Assembly: GCF_026341515.1 (NCBI RefSeq)
Contig: NZ_JAPEOK010000001.1
Span: 6,944,001-7,008,000 of the forward strand
Source of the DNA: Streptomyces sp. NBC_00878
Lineage (GTDB): Bacteria > Actinomycetota > Actinomycetes > Streptomycetales > Streptomycetaceae
DNA: 64,000 bases
Direction of reading: 5' to 3'
The translations under genes and the position numbers were made by a program. Below are positions 15,316 through 24,000 of the stretch, piece by piece. The first letter of the stretch is position 1, and the number at the start of each line of letters is the position of its first letter. The notes beneath the pieces were generated by a model. That model did not search any database. It had not been told where the DNA came from and saw only the letters and a list, made by a program, of their open reading frames with translations.

Positions 15316-15987
15316 TCAGATTCGCGGACCGGTCAGGCCGTTGATGAGTGCGGTCAGCAGCACGGTCATGCGGGGCTCGAAGTCGACGTGTGCCGAGGCC
15401 AGTTGAGGCACTCGCTCATACAGGAGCTCCAGGGTCTCCCCAGGGTTCGCGTACTGCCAGAAGGCGGGAGCCAGCGCGGTGGCGGCGGCCACGACCTCGC
15501 GTCCGTCCGCCCGAGAGAGGGCGGGCAGCGCCCGGTGGAGGGCATCGGCGAGTTCGTCGACGACCCGGACCGCGGCGCTCTTGTACTCGTGCAGGCAGTC
15601 GATCGGAACCTCGCGTTCCAGGGAGACGGCCGCATGGGCTAGGAGGTCGCAGAAGAGTGAGTGCTCCGCGAGGGAGGCGGCGATCGAGCGGGCAAGGCCG
15701 TTTGCGTCCAGCGGCCCGGCTCCGGTGAGCTGCTCGGTCAGGTCCCGCGACCACGCCTGCCACGACGCGGTCGCCAGGCGCAGCAGGATCTCCTCGCGCG
15801 AGGAGAAATAACCGCGAACGGCTGAGGCGTGCACGCCGGCCCGCTGGGCGATCCCCTTCAGCGTCACCGTTCGGGTTCCGCCCGACTCCGCGAGTTCGGC
15901 GGCCGCCTGCAGCAGGTCCCGGGCACGACGCTCCCGATGCTCGGGCGAGCGGGCTCGCTGGAAGGCGGGAGGCTCTGTCGTGTCCAT
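15316..15987 (-). CDS. TetR-family regulator in the IS-flanked segment
   Basis: A 223-residue TetR protein with HTH RRARDLLQAAAELAESGG then VTLKGIAQRAGVHASAVRGY and FSSREEILL; the C-terminal ligand domain is helical (Ala/Leu rich). It is divergent from the short-chain dehydrogenase at 16094, with a GTTAGC-N13-GCTAAC dyad between, so it probably represses that gene and itself. Its stop lies 148 bp inside the right end of IS copy 1; that 148-bp stretch shows nothing recognisable. Confidence 0.92.
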   Translation of the reverse strand: MDTTEPPAFQRARSPEHRERRARDLLQAAAELAESGGTRTVTLKGIAQRAGVHASAVRGYFSSREEILLRLATASWQAWSRDLTEQLTGAGPLDANGLARSIAASLAEHSLFCDLLAHAAVSLEREVPIDCLHEYKSAAVRVVDELADALHRALPALSRADGREVVAAATALAPAFWQYANPGETLELLYERVPQLASAHVDFEPRMTVLLTALINGLTGPRI

Positions 15988-16018
15988 GGAGTCGAGTTTA
16001 ACGCACTCGGGCTGCGTT

Positions 16019-16043
16019 GTTAGCGCAACTCAAGTGTGCTAAC
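16019..16043. promoter_or_regulatory. Dyad GTTAGC-N13-GCTAAC, probable TetR operator
   Basis: Six-base arms (16019-16024, 16038-16043) match perfectly and partial symmetry continues inward. It lies 32 bp from the TetR start and 51 bp from the dehydrogenase start, the usual position for a TetR site that controls both divergent genes. Neighbouring GCGCAACT and AGTTGCGC words form a second, longer-range symmetry. Confidence 0.7.
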
Positions 16044-16093
16044 TTAAGGCAATCGAGTTGCGCAAAGCGCCAACCGTGGACGAGGAGACATCC

Positions 16094-16927
16094 ATGAGCG
16101 AGCAGGTCTGGTTCATCACGGGTAGTTCGCGCGGTCTGGGCCGCTCGGTGGCGGAGAAGGCGCTCGCCGCCGGTCACCGGGTCGTCGCCACCGCCCGTCG
16201 TACCGAGGCGCTGGACGACCTGGCAGCCAGGTACGGCGACCGGGTGCTGGCGGTCGAGCTGGACGTCACCGACCCGGCGCAGGCCCAGGCCGCGGTCGAC
16301 ACCGCGGTGCGGGCGTTCGGGCGTATCGACATCGTGGTCAACAACGCGGGCTACGCCGACATGACCCCGATCGAGGAGGTCACCCTCGATGCCTTCCGTG
16401 CGCAGGTCGACGCCTGCTTCTACGGCACGGTCCATGTGACCAAGGCGGTGCTGCCCGTCTTCCGCAAGCAGAACAGCGGCTACTTCATCCAGGTCACCTC
16501 GATCGGCGGCCGGCTGACCGCTCCGGGCCTGGGCGCTTACCAAGCCGCCAAGCACGCGGTCGAAGGGTTCTCCGGCGTCCTGCACAAGGAAGTCTCGCCC
16601 CTCGGCATCCGTGTCACGCTCGCGGAGCCGGGCGGCATGCGCACCGACTGGGCCGGTTCCTCGATGGAGATCCCCTCCTTCGACCCCGCCTACGAGCCGA
16701 CGGTCGGCGCTCAGGCCAAGCACCTGCGCGGCTGGACCGGCACCGAGCCGATCGACCCGGCGAAGGTCGCTCGTGTGTTCCTGGACCTCGCCGACAACCC
16801 CGAGCCCCCGCTGCACCTGGTGCTCGGCGGCCACGCCGTCGACTACATCGCCGAAGCCACGGAGCAGCAGGCGGCCGAGGACGCCGAGTGGGCGGAGATC
16901 GGACGTTCCGTCGACTTCACCGGCTGA
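16094..16927 (+). CDS. Short-chain dehydrogenase/reductase (classical SDR)
   Basis: A 277-residue SDR. Cofactor motif TGSSRGLGRSV near residue 10, ARR at the end of strand 2 (favours NADPH), NNAG near 80, catalytic Ser in TSIGG and YxxxK in YQAAKHA. The PGGMRTDW stretch follows the active site as in the oxidoreductase subgroup with long C-termini. ATG 16094 has GAGGAG seven bases upstream; an in-frame ATG at 16058 lies inside the operator region. It leads a two-gene unit with the SDR at 17005 and is likely under the divergent TetR. Confidence 0.93.
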   Translation: MSEQVWFITGSSRGLGRSVAEKALAAGHRVVATARRTEALDDLAARYGDRVLAVELDVTDPAQAQAAVDTAVRAFGRIDIVVNNAGYADMTPIEEVTLDAFRAQVDACFYGTVHVTKAVLPVFRKQNSGYFIQVTSIGGRLTAPGLGAYQAAKHAVEGFSGVLHKEVSPLGIRVTLAEPGGMRTDWAGSSMEIPSFDPAYEPTVGAQAKHLRGWTGTEPIDPAKVARVFLDLADNPEPPLHLVLGGHAVDYIAEATEQQAAEDAEWAEIGRSVDFTG

Positions 16928-17004
16928 GGGCCGCACCCCGCCCCGGTTCCACCATTCCCGGGCACCGGAGACCCGGCCCCGGCACACGTTAGGAGACAGG
17001 CATC

Positions 17005-17754
17005 ATGAACACTGCGCTGGAAGGCAAGGTCGCCCTCGTCACGGGCGCCGGCAGCGGCATCGGAGCGGCGACGGCCCTCCTGCTCGCCGAGCGGGGGGCT
17101 GACGTGACCCTCGTCGGACGCCGCAAGGACAAGATCGACGAGGTGGTCACCCGGATCCGTGCGGCCACCGGCCGTGAAGCGCTCGCGGTGGCCGGCGACG
17201 TCGCCGTGCCGGACGACCTCGAACAGGCCGTCTCCCGCACCGTCGACCGGTTCGGCGCCCTGCACTACGGCGTCAACAACGCCGGAATGTCCGGCTACTT
17301 CGAGCCGCTGCACGAACTCAGCACCGAGAAGTGGAACCGAGTGCTGGGCGTCAACCTGTCCGGCCTGTTCCACGGGATGAAGTACGAGATCCCCGCGATC
17401 CTGGCCGCCGGCGGCGGCGCGATCGTCAACGTCTCCAGCGTCTTTGCCGACCGCGGCGGTCCCACGCCCGACTACTCCAGCGCCAAGCACGCGATCCGCG
17501 GCCTGACCCGCACGGCGGCCAAGGAGTATGCCTCCCAGGGCATACGTGTCAACGAACTCCAGCCCGGTGTGATCTCCACCGAGATGACCGCGGCCCATCC
17601 CGAGGAGGCACAGAAGGTCGCCGACAGCGGGATCCCCATGCGCCGAGTGGGCACCGGTCACGAGGTCGCGACGGCGATCGCCTTCCTGCTCTCGGACGAC
17701 GCCTCCTACATCACCGGGGCGCACCTTGCGGTGGACGGCGGCTTCCTCGTCTGA
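17005..17754 (+). CDS. Short-chain dehydrogenase/reductase, FabG/glucose-dehydrogenase type
   Basis: A 249-residue SDR of standard FabG length: TGAGSGIGAAT (cofactor), GRRKDK after strand 2 (NADPH preference), NNAG, catalytic Ser in NVSSVFAD, YSSAKHA with Tyr and Lys, and the C-terminal ITGAHLAVDGGF that closes the active site. RBS AGGAGA lies 13 bp before the ATG. It sits 77 bp after the first SDR, so co-transcription is likely; a large hairpin follows its stop. Confidence 0.93.
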   Translation: MNTALEGKVALVTGAGSGIGAATALLLAERGADVTLVGRRKDKIDEVVTRIRAATGREALAVAGDVAVPDDLEQAVSRTVDRFGALHYGVNNAGMSGYFEPLHELSTEKWNRVLGVNLSGLFHGMKYEIPAILAAGGGAIVNVSSVFADRGGPTPDYSSAKHAIRGLTRTAAKEYASQGIRVNELQPGVISTEMTAAHPEEAQKVADSGIPMRRVGTGHEVATAIAFLLSDDASYITGAHLAVDGGFLV

Positions 17755-17760
17755 GACCCC

Positions 17761-17830
17761 GGGCGGCCCCCGGGACGGGGACGGTGCCGCTCTCGCCGGC
17801 CGGAGCCGGCCGCATCGTCCCGGGCCGCCC
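17761..17830 (+). terminator. Long two-level hairpin after the SDR pair
   Basis: Outer arms 17761-17776 and 17817-17830 pair over 14 bp with a 2-nt bulge (GGGCGGCCC / GGGCCGCCC core). An inner GCCGGC/GCCGGC hairpin sits in the loop. It begins 7 bp after the SDR stop. Confidence 0.7.
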
Positions 17831-17867
17831 GCGAGGCGGCCGACTCCGCCCCTGCTCAGCGCCTGAC

Positions 17868-18140
17868 ATGGCAGACGCGGTTCGTGAGTGTCTCGGCAGC
17901 CAGCCGCAAGTCGCGCAGACCCGCCTCGGCGGCGATCGTCTGGCCGACCCGGACCGGCTGGGCATCGGCAGCTGGAGCCACGGCGGATTCATGACCGCGT
18001 GGGCCGCAGGGCGCGGCGACCGCTTCAACGTGGCGGTCATGTGCGCAGGGATCAGCGACTGGGCGATGCTCGCCGGTACCGGTGACTGGGGAGCGCAGGA
18101 CAGCGCGCTGGCCGGCGGCTACGGCTGGCAGGGGGCCGAC
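17868..18140 (+). pseudogene. Fragment of an S9 prolyl-oligopeptidase-type peptidase
   Basis: The frame encodes DRLADPDRLGIGSWSHGGFM, TAWAAGRGDRF and AVMCAGISDWAML: the nucleophile elbow GxSxGG and following helix of S9-family peptidases. Only about 80 residues remain; the beta-propeller, the catalytic Asp and the His are absent. It merges near 18130 with a Tn3 transposase fragment. An insertion-deletion scar, not a functional gene. Confidence 0.75.
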
Positions 18141-18737
18141 GCAGTGCGAGCACGCGTGGGAGATCCAGGAGGCATACGGCTACCACCTCTACGAGGACCA
18201 CGCCGCAGGCCGGAAGTTCCGGGCGTTCCTGCACGGGCGGGCCTGGACGGCGCACGCCGAGGGCCCGAAGGCATTGTTCGATCACGCGGTGGGCTGGTTG
18301 CGTCGGCATCGGGTGCTGCTGCCCGGGGTGAGTGCGCTGGCCCGGCAGGTCGCCGAGGTTCGGCGGATCGCGGACAAAAGGCTGCACACGACGGTCGCCA
18401 AGGCGGCCCGGCGGGCCGATCCGGCTCAGCCCGGGGACCTGGTGGGCGTATCGGGACGGAATGGAGGACCAGATCGGATCGCTCGGCCTGGTTCTGGACG
18501 CCGTGGTGCTCTGGACGACGCAGTACATCGACGCCGCCGTCGCCCAGCTCCGCGCCGAGGGGCCACGAGATCCGCGACGAGGACGTCGCCCGCCTGTCCC
18601 CGCTCAAGCACCGCAACCTCAACGTCCTGGGCCGCTACAGCTTCAATGCCTCCATCCCTGCCGGCGGGAGCCGGCGGCCGTTGCGCGATCCGCAAGCGGC
18701 CGGGCTCGACGACGATGAGAACGGTGGGCAGGACTGA
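18126..18737 (+). pseudogene. Tn3-family transposase wreck (N- and C-terminal pieces, three frames)
   Basis: Three pieces of one Tn3-type TnpA can be read in order. First, EAYGYHLYEDHAAGRKFRAF to LLPGVSALARQVAEVRRIAD (DUF4158-like N-terminal region). Second, from about 18447, YRDGMEDQIGSLGLVLDAVV. Third, in another frame, HEIRDEDVARLSPLKHRNLN then GRYSF, the extreme C-terminus, ending at 18737. The central several hundred residues with the DDE core are deleted and at least one further frameshift is present. No 38-bp Tn3 inverted repeat was recognised nearby. Confidence 0.8.
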
Positions 18738-18749
18738 CCGGGCGGTGGC

Positions 18750-19613
18750 TCAGAGGGCGAACTCGACGGGTTCCTTGCCCTGCGTGACGAGGCTCTTCCA
18801 CAGGTCGCTGGGGTTGCCGGTGGAGGCGTTGCGGAACTCCTCCCAGTACCAGTCGGCGCCCAGGAGCTGCTTGACGCGGGGTACGGCGACTCCGTCGGGC
18901 CCGGTGTAGTAGCGGACCTTCTCGATCCTGCCGTCGGTGACCGCCTGATAGATGGCCTTCGCGGTCACGGCCGGGCTGGAGCCGGTGCCCTGCATGCTGA
19001 AGAAGCGCTGCATGCCGGACTGGTAGTCCTCGGGAATGTCGCCCGCCTGGTCGATCTTTGTGAAGATGCGTGTGGCGTGGGCGCCCGGGAAGACCGCCTT
19101 GACCGAGACGCCGAAGTCGGCCATCTCGACGTTGAGGCCCTCGGAGAAGGCCGCGACCGCGGCCTTGGAGGCGGCGTAGACGGCGGTGTAGGGGTAGCCC
19201 TGGTCGGCGCTGATCGAGGAGATGTTGACGATCACGCCGGAACGCTGCTTGCGGAAGTGCGGCAGGAAGGCTTTGGTCAGGGCCATCAGGCCGAAGACGT
19301 TGGTCTGGAACTGGTCGTGGATCTGCTCCATCGATGCGGCCTCGACGGGGCCCATGTGGTAGTAGCCGGCGTTGTTCACCAGCGCGTCGATGCCTCCGAA
19401 CTGGGCGGCAGCCTGTTCGGCGAAGGCAGTGTCGGCGCCCTCGTCGTTGACATCGAGCAGGAGGGTCTTCACGTTCGGCAGGTCGTTGTGGATGGCGAGG
19501 TCCGTCTCCTTGCGGACGGTCGCCACGACGTTCCAGCCCTGGGACGCGAACAGGCGGACGCTGTCGCGGCCGAAGCCGGAGGTGGTGCCGGTGATGACAA
19601 CGGTGCGGTTCAT
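18750..19613 (-). CDS. Short-chain dehydrogenase/reductase
   Basis: A 287-residue SDR: TGTTSGFGRDSV (cofactor), NNAGYYHMGP, catalytic Ser in NISSISAD and YAASKAA with Tyr and Lys, followed by the FPGAHAT loop. This subgroup is annotated as SDR family oxidoreductase with long C-terminus. GAAGGAGTCCCCCTC before the ATG is a strong ribosome site. Transcribed away from the FAD monooxygenase side but on the same strand, 466 bp downstream of it. Substrate unknown. Confidence 0.93.
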   Translation of the reverse strand: MNRTVVITGTTSGFGRDSVRLFASQGWNVVATVRKETDLAIHNDLPNVKTLLLDVNDEGADTAFAEQAAAQFGGIDALVNNAGYYHMGPVEAASMEQIHDQFQTNVFGLMALTKAFLPHFRKQRSGVIVNISSISADQGYPYTAVYAASKAAVAAFSEGLNVEMADFGVSVKAVFPGAHATRIFTKIDQAGDIPEDYQSGMQRFFSMQGTGSSPAVTAKAIYQAVTDGRIEKVRYYTGPDGVAVPRVKQLLGADWYWEEFRNASTGNPSDLWKSLVTQGKEPVEFAL

Positions 19614-20079
19614 GAGGGGGACTCCTTCGTGACTTTCTGTGCTGGATCGGTAGATGTGCGTCTGCGCTCGGTTTGAAAGGGAGAGCGCAGACGCTTCGCG
19701 TCGGCTCCGCAGGTCGCCGTTCGTAAAAGTCCTCTCGAAACAGGCGTGTGGTGCGAGGCACTCCTGAGAGGCTGCCGCCATGGATCTCAGTGCGTTGTGG
19801 CGGACCGGATCTTGTTCGAGACGTGCGGTGCGGGGGACCGTCTGGACGGAGGTGCGGGTGCGGCCGCGGGTATGAAAGAACGGGCCCTTTGGTAGTGACG
19901 CGGTTACGACACCCAGCACAACCAAGGAAGCCCGTTGCTCGATCGGTTGAGCAGCATCTCTGTGCCTGCGTCCACCGCGGTCATCCCTGCGTGTGCCCGT
20001 CCCCGACCCCTGCCGTTGGTCGGACAGGCCCGGTCCACGAACACTGCGGTGCCGCCTCCGACGATGGCACTGCTGCGGG
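19614..20079. other. Gap between SDR and monooxygenase genes, no gene seen
   Basis: Frames crossing these 466 bp lack coding bias and no product is recognisable. It holds a hairpin (19879-19936) and the SDR promoter. Given the wrecked genes next door this may be another decayed stretch, but I see no transposase or enzyme motif. Confidence 0.5.
19879..19936 (-). terminator. Stem-loop downstream of the monooxygenase
   Basis: AACGGGCCCTTTGGT (19879-19893) pairs with ACCAAGGAAGCCCGTT (19921-19936) apart from two internal mismatches. It lies about 145 bp beyond the monooxygenase stop on the minus strand; terminator function is plausible, but the arms could also be ends of a lost small element. 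Confidence 0.4.
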
Positions 20080-21477
20080 CTATTCGACGTTCTGGTTGGC
20101 GGCGACGGCGCGTTCGAGGAGGGCGGGGTCGGCGAGGGTGGCGGGGTGGCGGAGCATGTAGGAGACGTCGTTGAAGGAGCGAGCGACGCTGCCGTCGACG
20201 GTGCTTGCGCCGATGACCTGCTGAAGTGCCCAGCGCTGCCGGCGTACGTCGTCGGGGGGCTCGACGCCGGCCAGCGCGTCGAGGCGGGCGCTGTCGCCTC
20301 CGGCGGATACCGCCCATGCCGCGTCGACAACCAGTTGCTGCAGGGCGAAGAAGTCGGTGGCGGGCCGGGTGAGGTCAGGGTCGCCGGCGAGGTATGCCGA
20401 CAGGCAGGAGCCGTGGAGCGCGGCTGAGGACATGCCCTGGCCGTAGACCGGGTTGAAGGAGGCCACCGCGTCGCCGACGACTGCCAGGCGTGCGGGGAAG
20501 CGCTCCAGGCCGGTGAAGTGACGCCGCCTGGATTCGGCCTGGTGGTAGGTGACGATGTCGCGGGTGACGGCGCCGGCGGTGGCCTGGGCGAAGACCGGGG
20601 GCAGTGCGGCGCAGGCCGCGCGGAAGTCGTCGATGGTCCTGCCGGGCCGGTCGTCTCCGTAGCCCATCAGCATGACGAGCCACTGCTTGTCCTCGACAGC
20701 GTTGGCGGCGGCGACGGACACCCCGTCGGGCCCGGCTCCCGGGCTGCAGAGCGCCAGTGCGCAGGGCACGTCGAGGTAGGTGGACTGCACGTCGCGTTCG
20801 AACAGGGCGGTGGCGTAGTTGATGGGGCTTTCCAGCCGCTCCAGGGCGGGCTTGTCGTAGCCGTCCTGGCTGATCCACTCCGAGAGCCTGCTGCCGCGTC
20901 CCATCGCGTCCACGACGAAGTCGGCCGCCAGGGTGTGCTCGGCGGTGCCGTCGGTGTAGGAGACGGCGCTGACCGCGCCGTCTCGGTACGACAGGCCCGT
21001 CGCCCGGCCCCGCACCAGGGAGACGCTGGGCCGGGCCAGGACACGGGCACGGATGCGGGCTTCGAGGAAGGGCCGGCTGCAGGTGAGCAGGTGGTGATCG
21101 GCGTGGCTGGGCGCCTGCGGGTGACCGTCGAAGGCGGTGAGTACCCTGCCCGCGCCCGCGTCGGCCAGGACGGCTCCCATGTCGAGTGCTTCCTGGGTGA
21201 ATCCGGGCAGCCACCGCTCGACCCATCGGTGGCCGGCCGGCAGCAGCGTGTGCACCTGGTGGTCCTGCGGCACACTGGGACGTGACTGGCCTGTGGCCGA
21301 CAGCTCGTCGCGCTCGATGATGACGACACGGCGTGCGTGGTCGGACAGCACGCGCGCTGCCAGCAGCCCGGCGATGCTGCCGCCGATGACGCAGGCGGTG
21401 TCGAGCTTCGGCGTAGAGGCAGCGGGTGGTGCTGCCGCAACGAGTCCGTCGAAGGCGGATATCACAGAGTCGGACAT
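20080..21477 (-). CDS. FAD-dependent monooxygenase/oxidoreductase
   Basis: A 465-residue flavoprotein of the PHBH/geranylgeranyl-reductase-like group. N-terminal dinucleotide fold CVIGGSIAGLLAARVLSD with ERDEL at the end of strand 2; mid-protein FVVDAMGRGSRLSEW; C-terminal GD motif LAVVGDAVASFNPVYGQGMS. These are the three FAD signatures of aromatic hydroxylases and related tailoring enzymes. It is divergent from an AraC activator 210 bp away. Small-molecule hydroxylation or epoxidation is likely but the substrate is unknown. Confidence 0.92.
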   Translation of the reverse strand: MSDSVISAFDGLVAAAPPAASTPKLDTACVIGGSIAGLLAARVLSDHARRVVIIERDELSATGQSRPSVPQDHQVHTLLPAGHRWVERWLPGFTQEALDMGAVLADAGAGRVLTAFDGHPQAPSHADHHLLTCSRPFLEARIRARVLARPSVSLVRGRATGLSYRDGAVSAVSYTDGTAEHTLAADFVVDAMGRGSRLSEWISQDGYDKPALERLESPINYATALFERDVQSTYLDVPCALALCSPGAGPDGVSVAAANAVEDKQWLVMLMGYGDDRPGRTIDDFRAACAALPPVFAQATAGAVTRDIVTYHQAESRRRHFTGLERFPARLAVVGDAVASFNPVYGQGMSSAALHGSCLSAYLAGDPDLTRPATDFFALQQLVVDAAWAVSAGGDSARLDALAGVEPPDDVRRQRWALQQVIGASTVDGSVARSFNDVSYMLRHPATLADPALLERAVAANQNVE

Positions 21478-21687
21478 GGGCGAAGTTCCTTAGCGGGACG
21501 GCCGTTGCACGGCGTGCAGGGTGAACCAGGAACACGCTAGGGTCCCTCACGTGCCGCGACATTGCACCTGCGTGCCGACGGCGATGGACTTTTGTGCCAT
21601 CGTGCGTGGACCGGCAGTGGCTCCGCCCACGGCCGACCGCAGGTGTCGGCATAGCGGGGTGAGCCAATCAGGAGGTGGTACGACGCC

Positions 21688-22650
21688 ATGCAGCCCGATG
21701 ACGGCCCCGGCCGGTTCACCATCGACATCACCGTGCCCTACGCCGATCAGAGCAGGAACGACGTCCTGCTCAGCGAGTGGCAGCGGCAGGCCGGCGGCCT
21801 GGTGCCCGCGCCTCCGCTGAGTCTGCCGCGGCGCAGCGAGGGGGCGTACTCGGTGCGTATCAGGCAACGTCCGATCGGGGGCCTGGTGGTGGAGGACCAG
21901 TACAGCGACGCTGTCACGGGCAGCACCGGAGGTCCCAACGGCCACCTGGAGGACCGGGTGGTGCTCCACGCGACGTTCCGGGGGAGCTGGCTGTTCACCT
22001 CGGCGCGCCGGACGTCGATGGTCGGCGCGGGGCTGCTGTGCGTCCGGCGCAACGACGCGCCGTGGGACTTCGAGGTTCAGCGGGGCACGCGTGCGCTGAT
22101 GCTGCACGTGCCGGCCCGGGACGTCGATCTGCGTGGTCCCGGCAGGCTCGCCACAGCCGCGCAGGACACGCTGGCTGCCCGGTTGCTCCTGGCCCACCTG
22201 CGCACGTGTGCCGACCTGCCGGGCGATCCGGGCCACGCGGCGCGCAACGCGACGGTGGAGTTGCTGAACGGCATGCTGCGGGGTCAGTGCATCGACGACG
22301 AGGCATTCTCCCCTGCCCTGGTGGCCGCCGCGAAGGAATGCATTGAGGTCCGGCTGCTCATCGACGCCGATCTGACTCCTCGGGTGATCGCCGCCGCGCT
22401 GCACGTATCGGTGCGGACCTTGTACCGTGCCTTCGCCCATGAGGGGACGTCCGTCATGGGCTACGTACGCCGGCGGCGCCTGGAGCGCGCCAGAGCGGAG
22501 CTGACCTCGACCTGCTGGACGCTGTCCGAACTCGCCGCACGCTGGCACTTCGGCGACAGCAGCCACTTCATCAGGGCCTATGCCAAGGAGTTCGCCGAGA
22601 CTCCGTCGGCCACCCGCCGCCGAAGCCTGTTCAGCCGGGGAGGCGAGTGA
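21688..22650 (+). CDS. AraC-family transcriptional regulator
   Basis: A 320-residue AraC protein. The N-terminal part (about 1-190) has the AraC_binding_2 cupin-like pattern ([38 protein letters not shown]). The C-terminal double HTH is complete: [20 protein letters not shown] and [20 protein letters not shown]. Divergent from the FAD monooxygenase, its probable target. It resembles the AraC regulator at 58461. Its stop is 107 bp before the IS copy 2. Confidence 0.93.
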   Translation: MQPDDGPGRFTIDITVPYADQSRNDVLLSEWQRQAGGLVPAPPLSLPRRSEGAYSVRIRQRPIGGLVVEDQYSDAVTGSTGGPNGHLEDRVVLHATFRGSWLFTSARRTSMVGAGLLCVRRNDAPWDFEVQRGTRALMLHVPARDVDLRGPGRLATAAQDTLAARLLLAHLRTCADLPGDPGHAARNATVELLNGMLRGQCIDDEAFSPALVAAAKECIEVRLLIDADLTPRVIAAALHVSVRTLYRAFAHEGTSVMGYVRRRRLERARAELTSTCWTLSELAARWHFGDSSHFIRAYAKEFAETPSATRRRSLFSRGGE

Positions 22651-22860
22651 ACTCATTGCGCGGATCGATGATCAGACCGTCCGGACCGACTGTCCTGTGT
22701 TCAACTCCGGCTACGGTGATGACAGTGCCGTCTGTCATGCGGGCCGCGCACACCCAGTGAGCGGTGTGCGAGCTGAAGTTGCTGGTCACGGGTCTGGTGT
22801 GCGTGGGCATCGGGGTGCTCGTGCTGGTCGCTGGCGGGTGACTTCGGTGGAGATCGTCGG

Positions 22861-23700
22861 TCACCGGGAAGCTTCGCGGTTCGTGAGGACCAGCAAGGCT
22901 CGGACCAGGGCGGTCGCCCGGGCGGGGTCGGTGCGTACCGTGCCGAGGACCCTCCAGTTCTTGAGGTGGGCGAAGCCGTGCTCCTCCGGTGCCCGGACTG
23001 CTGCCAGTGCGGTGTTGGACAGCTTCTGGCCGCGGGTCAGGGGCCGGTTCCGGGCGGCCTTGTAGCCGGTGATCACCGCCGGGTCGGCGTCGGGACCGCT
23101 GTCGTCGAGGCCGACGAAGCCCAGGTCGGCGATGGCGCCGAGGCCGGCGGCCCGCAGGCGGGCGGTGAGCTGGTCGTGTCGGCAGGCGGTGATCTCCGAG
23201 GTCCGTCCGGGCCGGGCCGCCGAGACCCACAGCAGTCGGCCGCGGTCGTCGGTGAGCGCGATGACGAGCAGGCCATGGCATTTGCTGTTGCCGGAGTAGT
23301 TCTTCCGGTTCTCTTTGCCGGTGCGCCGCCGGGTGCGGATCAGCGTGCCGTCCAGCAGCACCATCCCGCCACCCTTGCGGGCGATCTTTTTGAGGGCGCG
23401 GTCCAGGCGCGGGGCGCGGGCGGCCGGCAGGCCGACGACTTCCCTGACCCACCGGGTCACGGTGGTGCGGTGTATCCCGTTGCCGCCGGCCAGGTCGCCC
23501 GGCCGCTGGTCACAGCGCAGTACCGCGAGCGCGATGGTGGCGATCTTCCCGGCGGGCAGGGCCCGCCACCGTGACCTGATCTTCTTGCAGTGGCCGCGTA
23601 TCAGGTCGGCGAGCCGGTTCAGGGTGGCACTCGACAGCGGCAGGCGGGCGGTGTGGACAAGGCCGTCAGGGCCCTCGACGGGATGGTTGTTTTTCTTCAC
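22861..23700 (-). CDS. IS5-family DDE transposase, copy 2
   Basis: 279 residues, identical to copy 1 except two Gly substitutions (RAAGLG, DDSGPD). HTH and DDE motifs ([26 protein letters not shown]) are intact, so it could be active despite the upstream deletion. Translation start as in copy 1. Confidence 0.93.
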   Translation of the reverse strand: MKKNNHPVEGPDGLVHTARLPLSSATLNRLADLIRGHCKKIRSRWRALPAGKIATIALAVLRCDQRPGDLAGGNGIHRTTVTRWVREVVGLPAARAPRLDRALKKIARKGGGMVLLDGTLIRTRRRTGKENRKNYSGNSKCHGLLVIALTDDRGRLLWVSAARPGRTSEITACRHDQLTARLRAAGLGAIADLGFVGLDDSGPDADPAVITGYKAARNRPLTRGQKLSNTALAAVRAPEEHGFAHLKNWRVLGTVRTDPARATALVRALLVLTNREASR

Positions 23701-23757
23701 ACCACACTCAACTGCCGCCGGGGGCCCGCCAGTTGCGCGCCGTCGGCGCCCGCCTCC

Positions 23758-23883
23758 CTACGCCGACGAGCGTGCGGTGAACCTGCCGTCGGGACGCTTG
23801 TGCAGCCAGCCGCGGTCAGCGAGCTTGGTCATCTTCGCCCGCAGCGGCTCCAGCTTCCCGCGCACCGTCACCTCAAGGCCCCC
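23758..23883 (-). pseudogene. 3' remnant of the IS passenger gene
   Basis: Only the last 42 codons remain (GLEVTVRGKLEPLRAKMTKL to the stop), ending TARSSA where copy 1 has TARSQA. Start codon, coiled coil and half of the winged-helix domain are lost in the 426-bp deletion. Confidence 0.85.
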
Positions 23884-24000
23884 GCCGGAACCGGACATGC
23901 CCGATGATCTACGCCATGGTCACCGGCCGCCGACCGGCGCGAGTACCCCACTCGTCACTCACACCAGACCCGCGACCTGCAACTTCACGATGCACACCGC

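Noticed and set aside
19614..20079. Transposase or IS remnant between SDR and monooxygenase
   Set aside because: An inverted repeat is present (19879-19936), but no transposase motif can be read on either strand.
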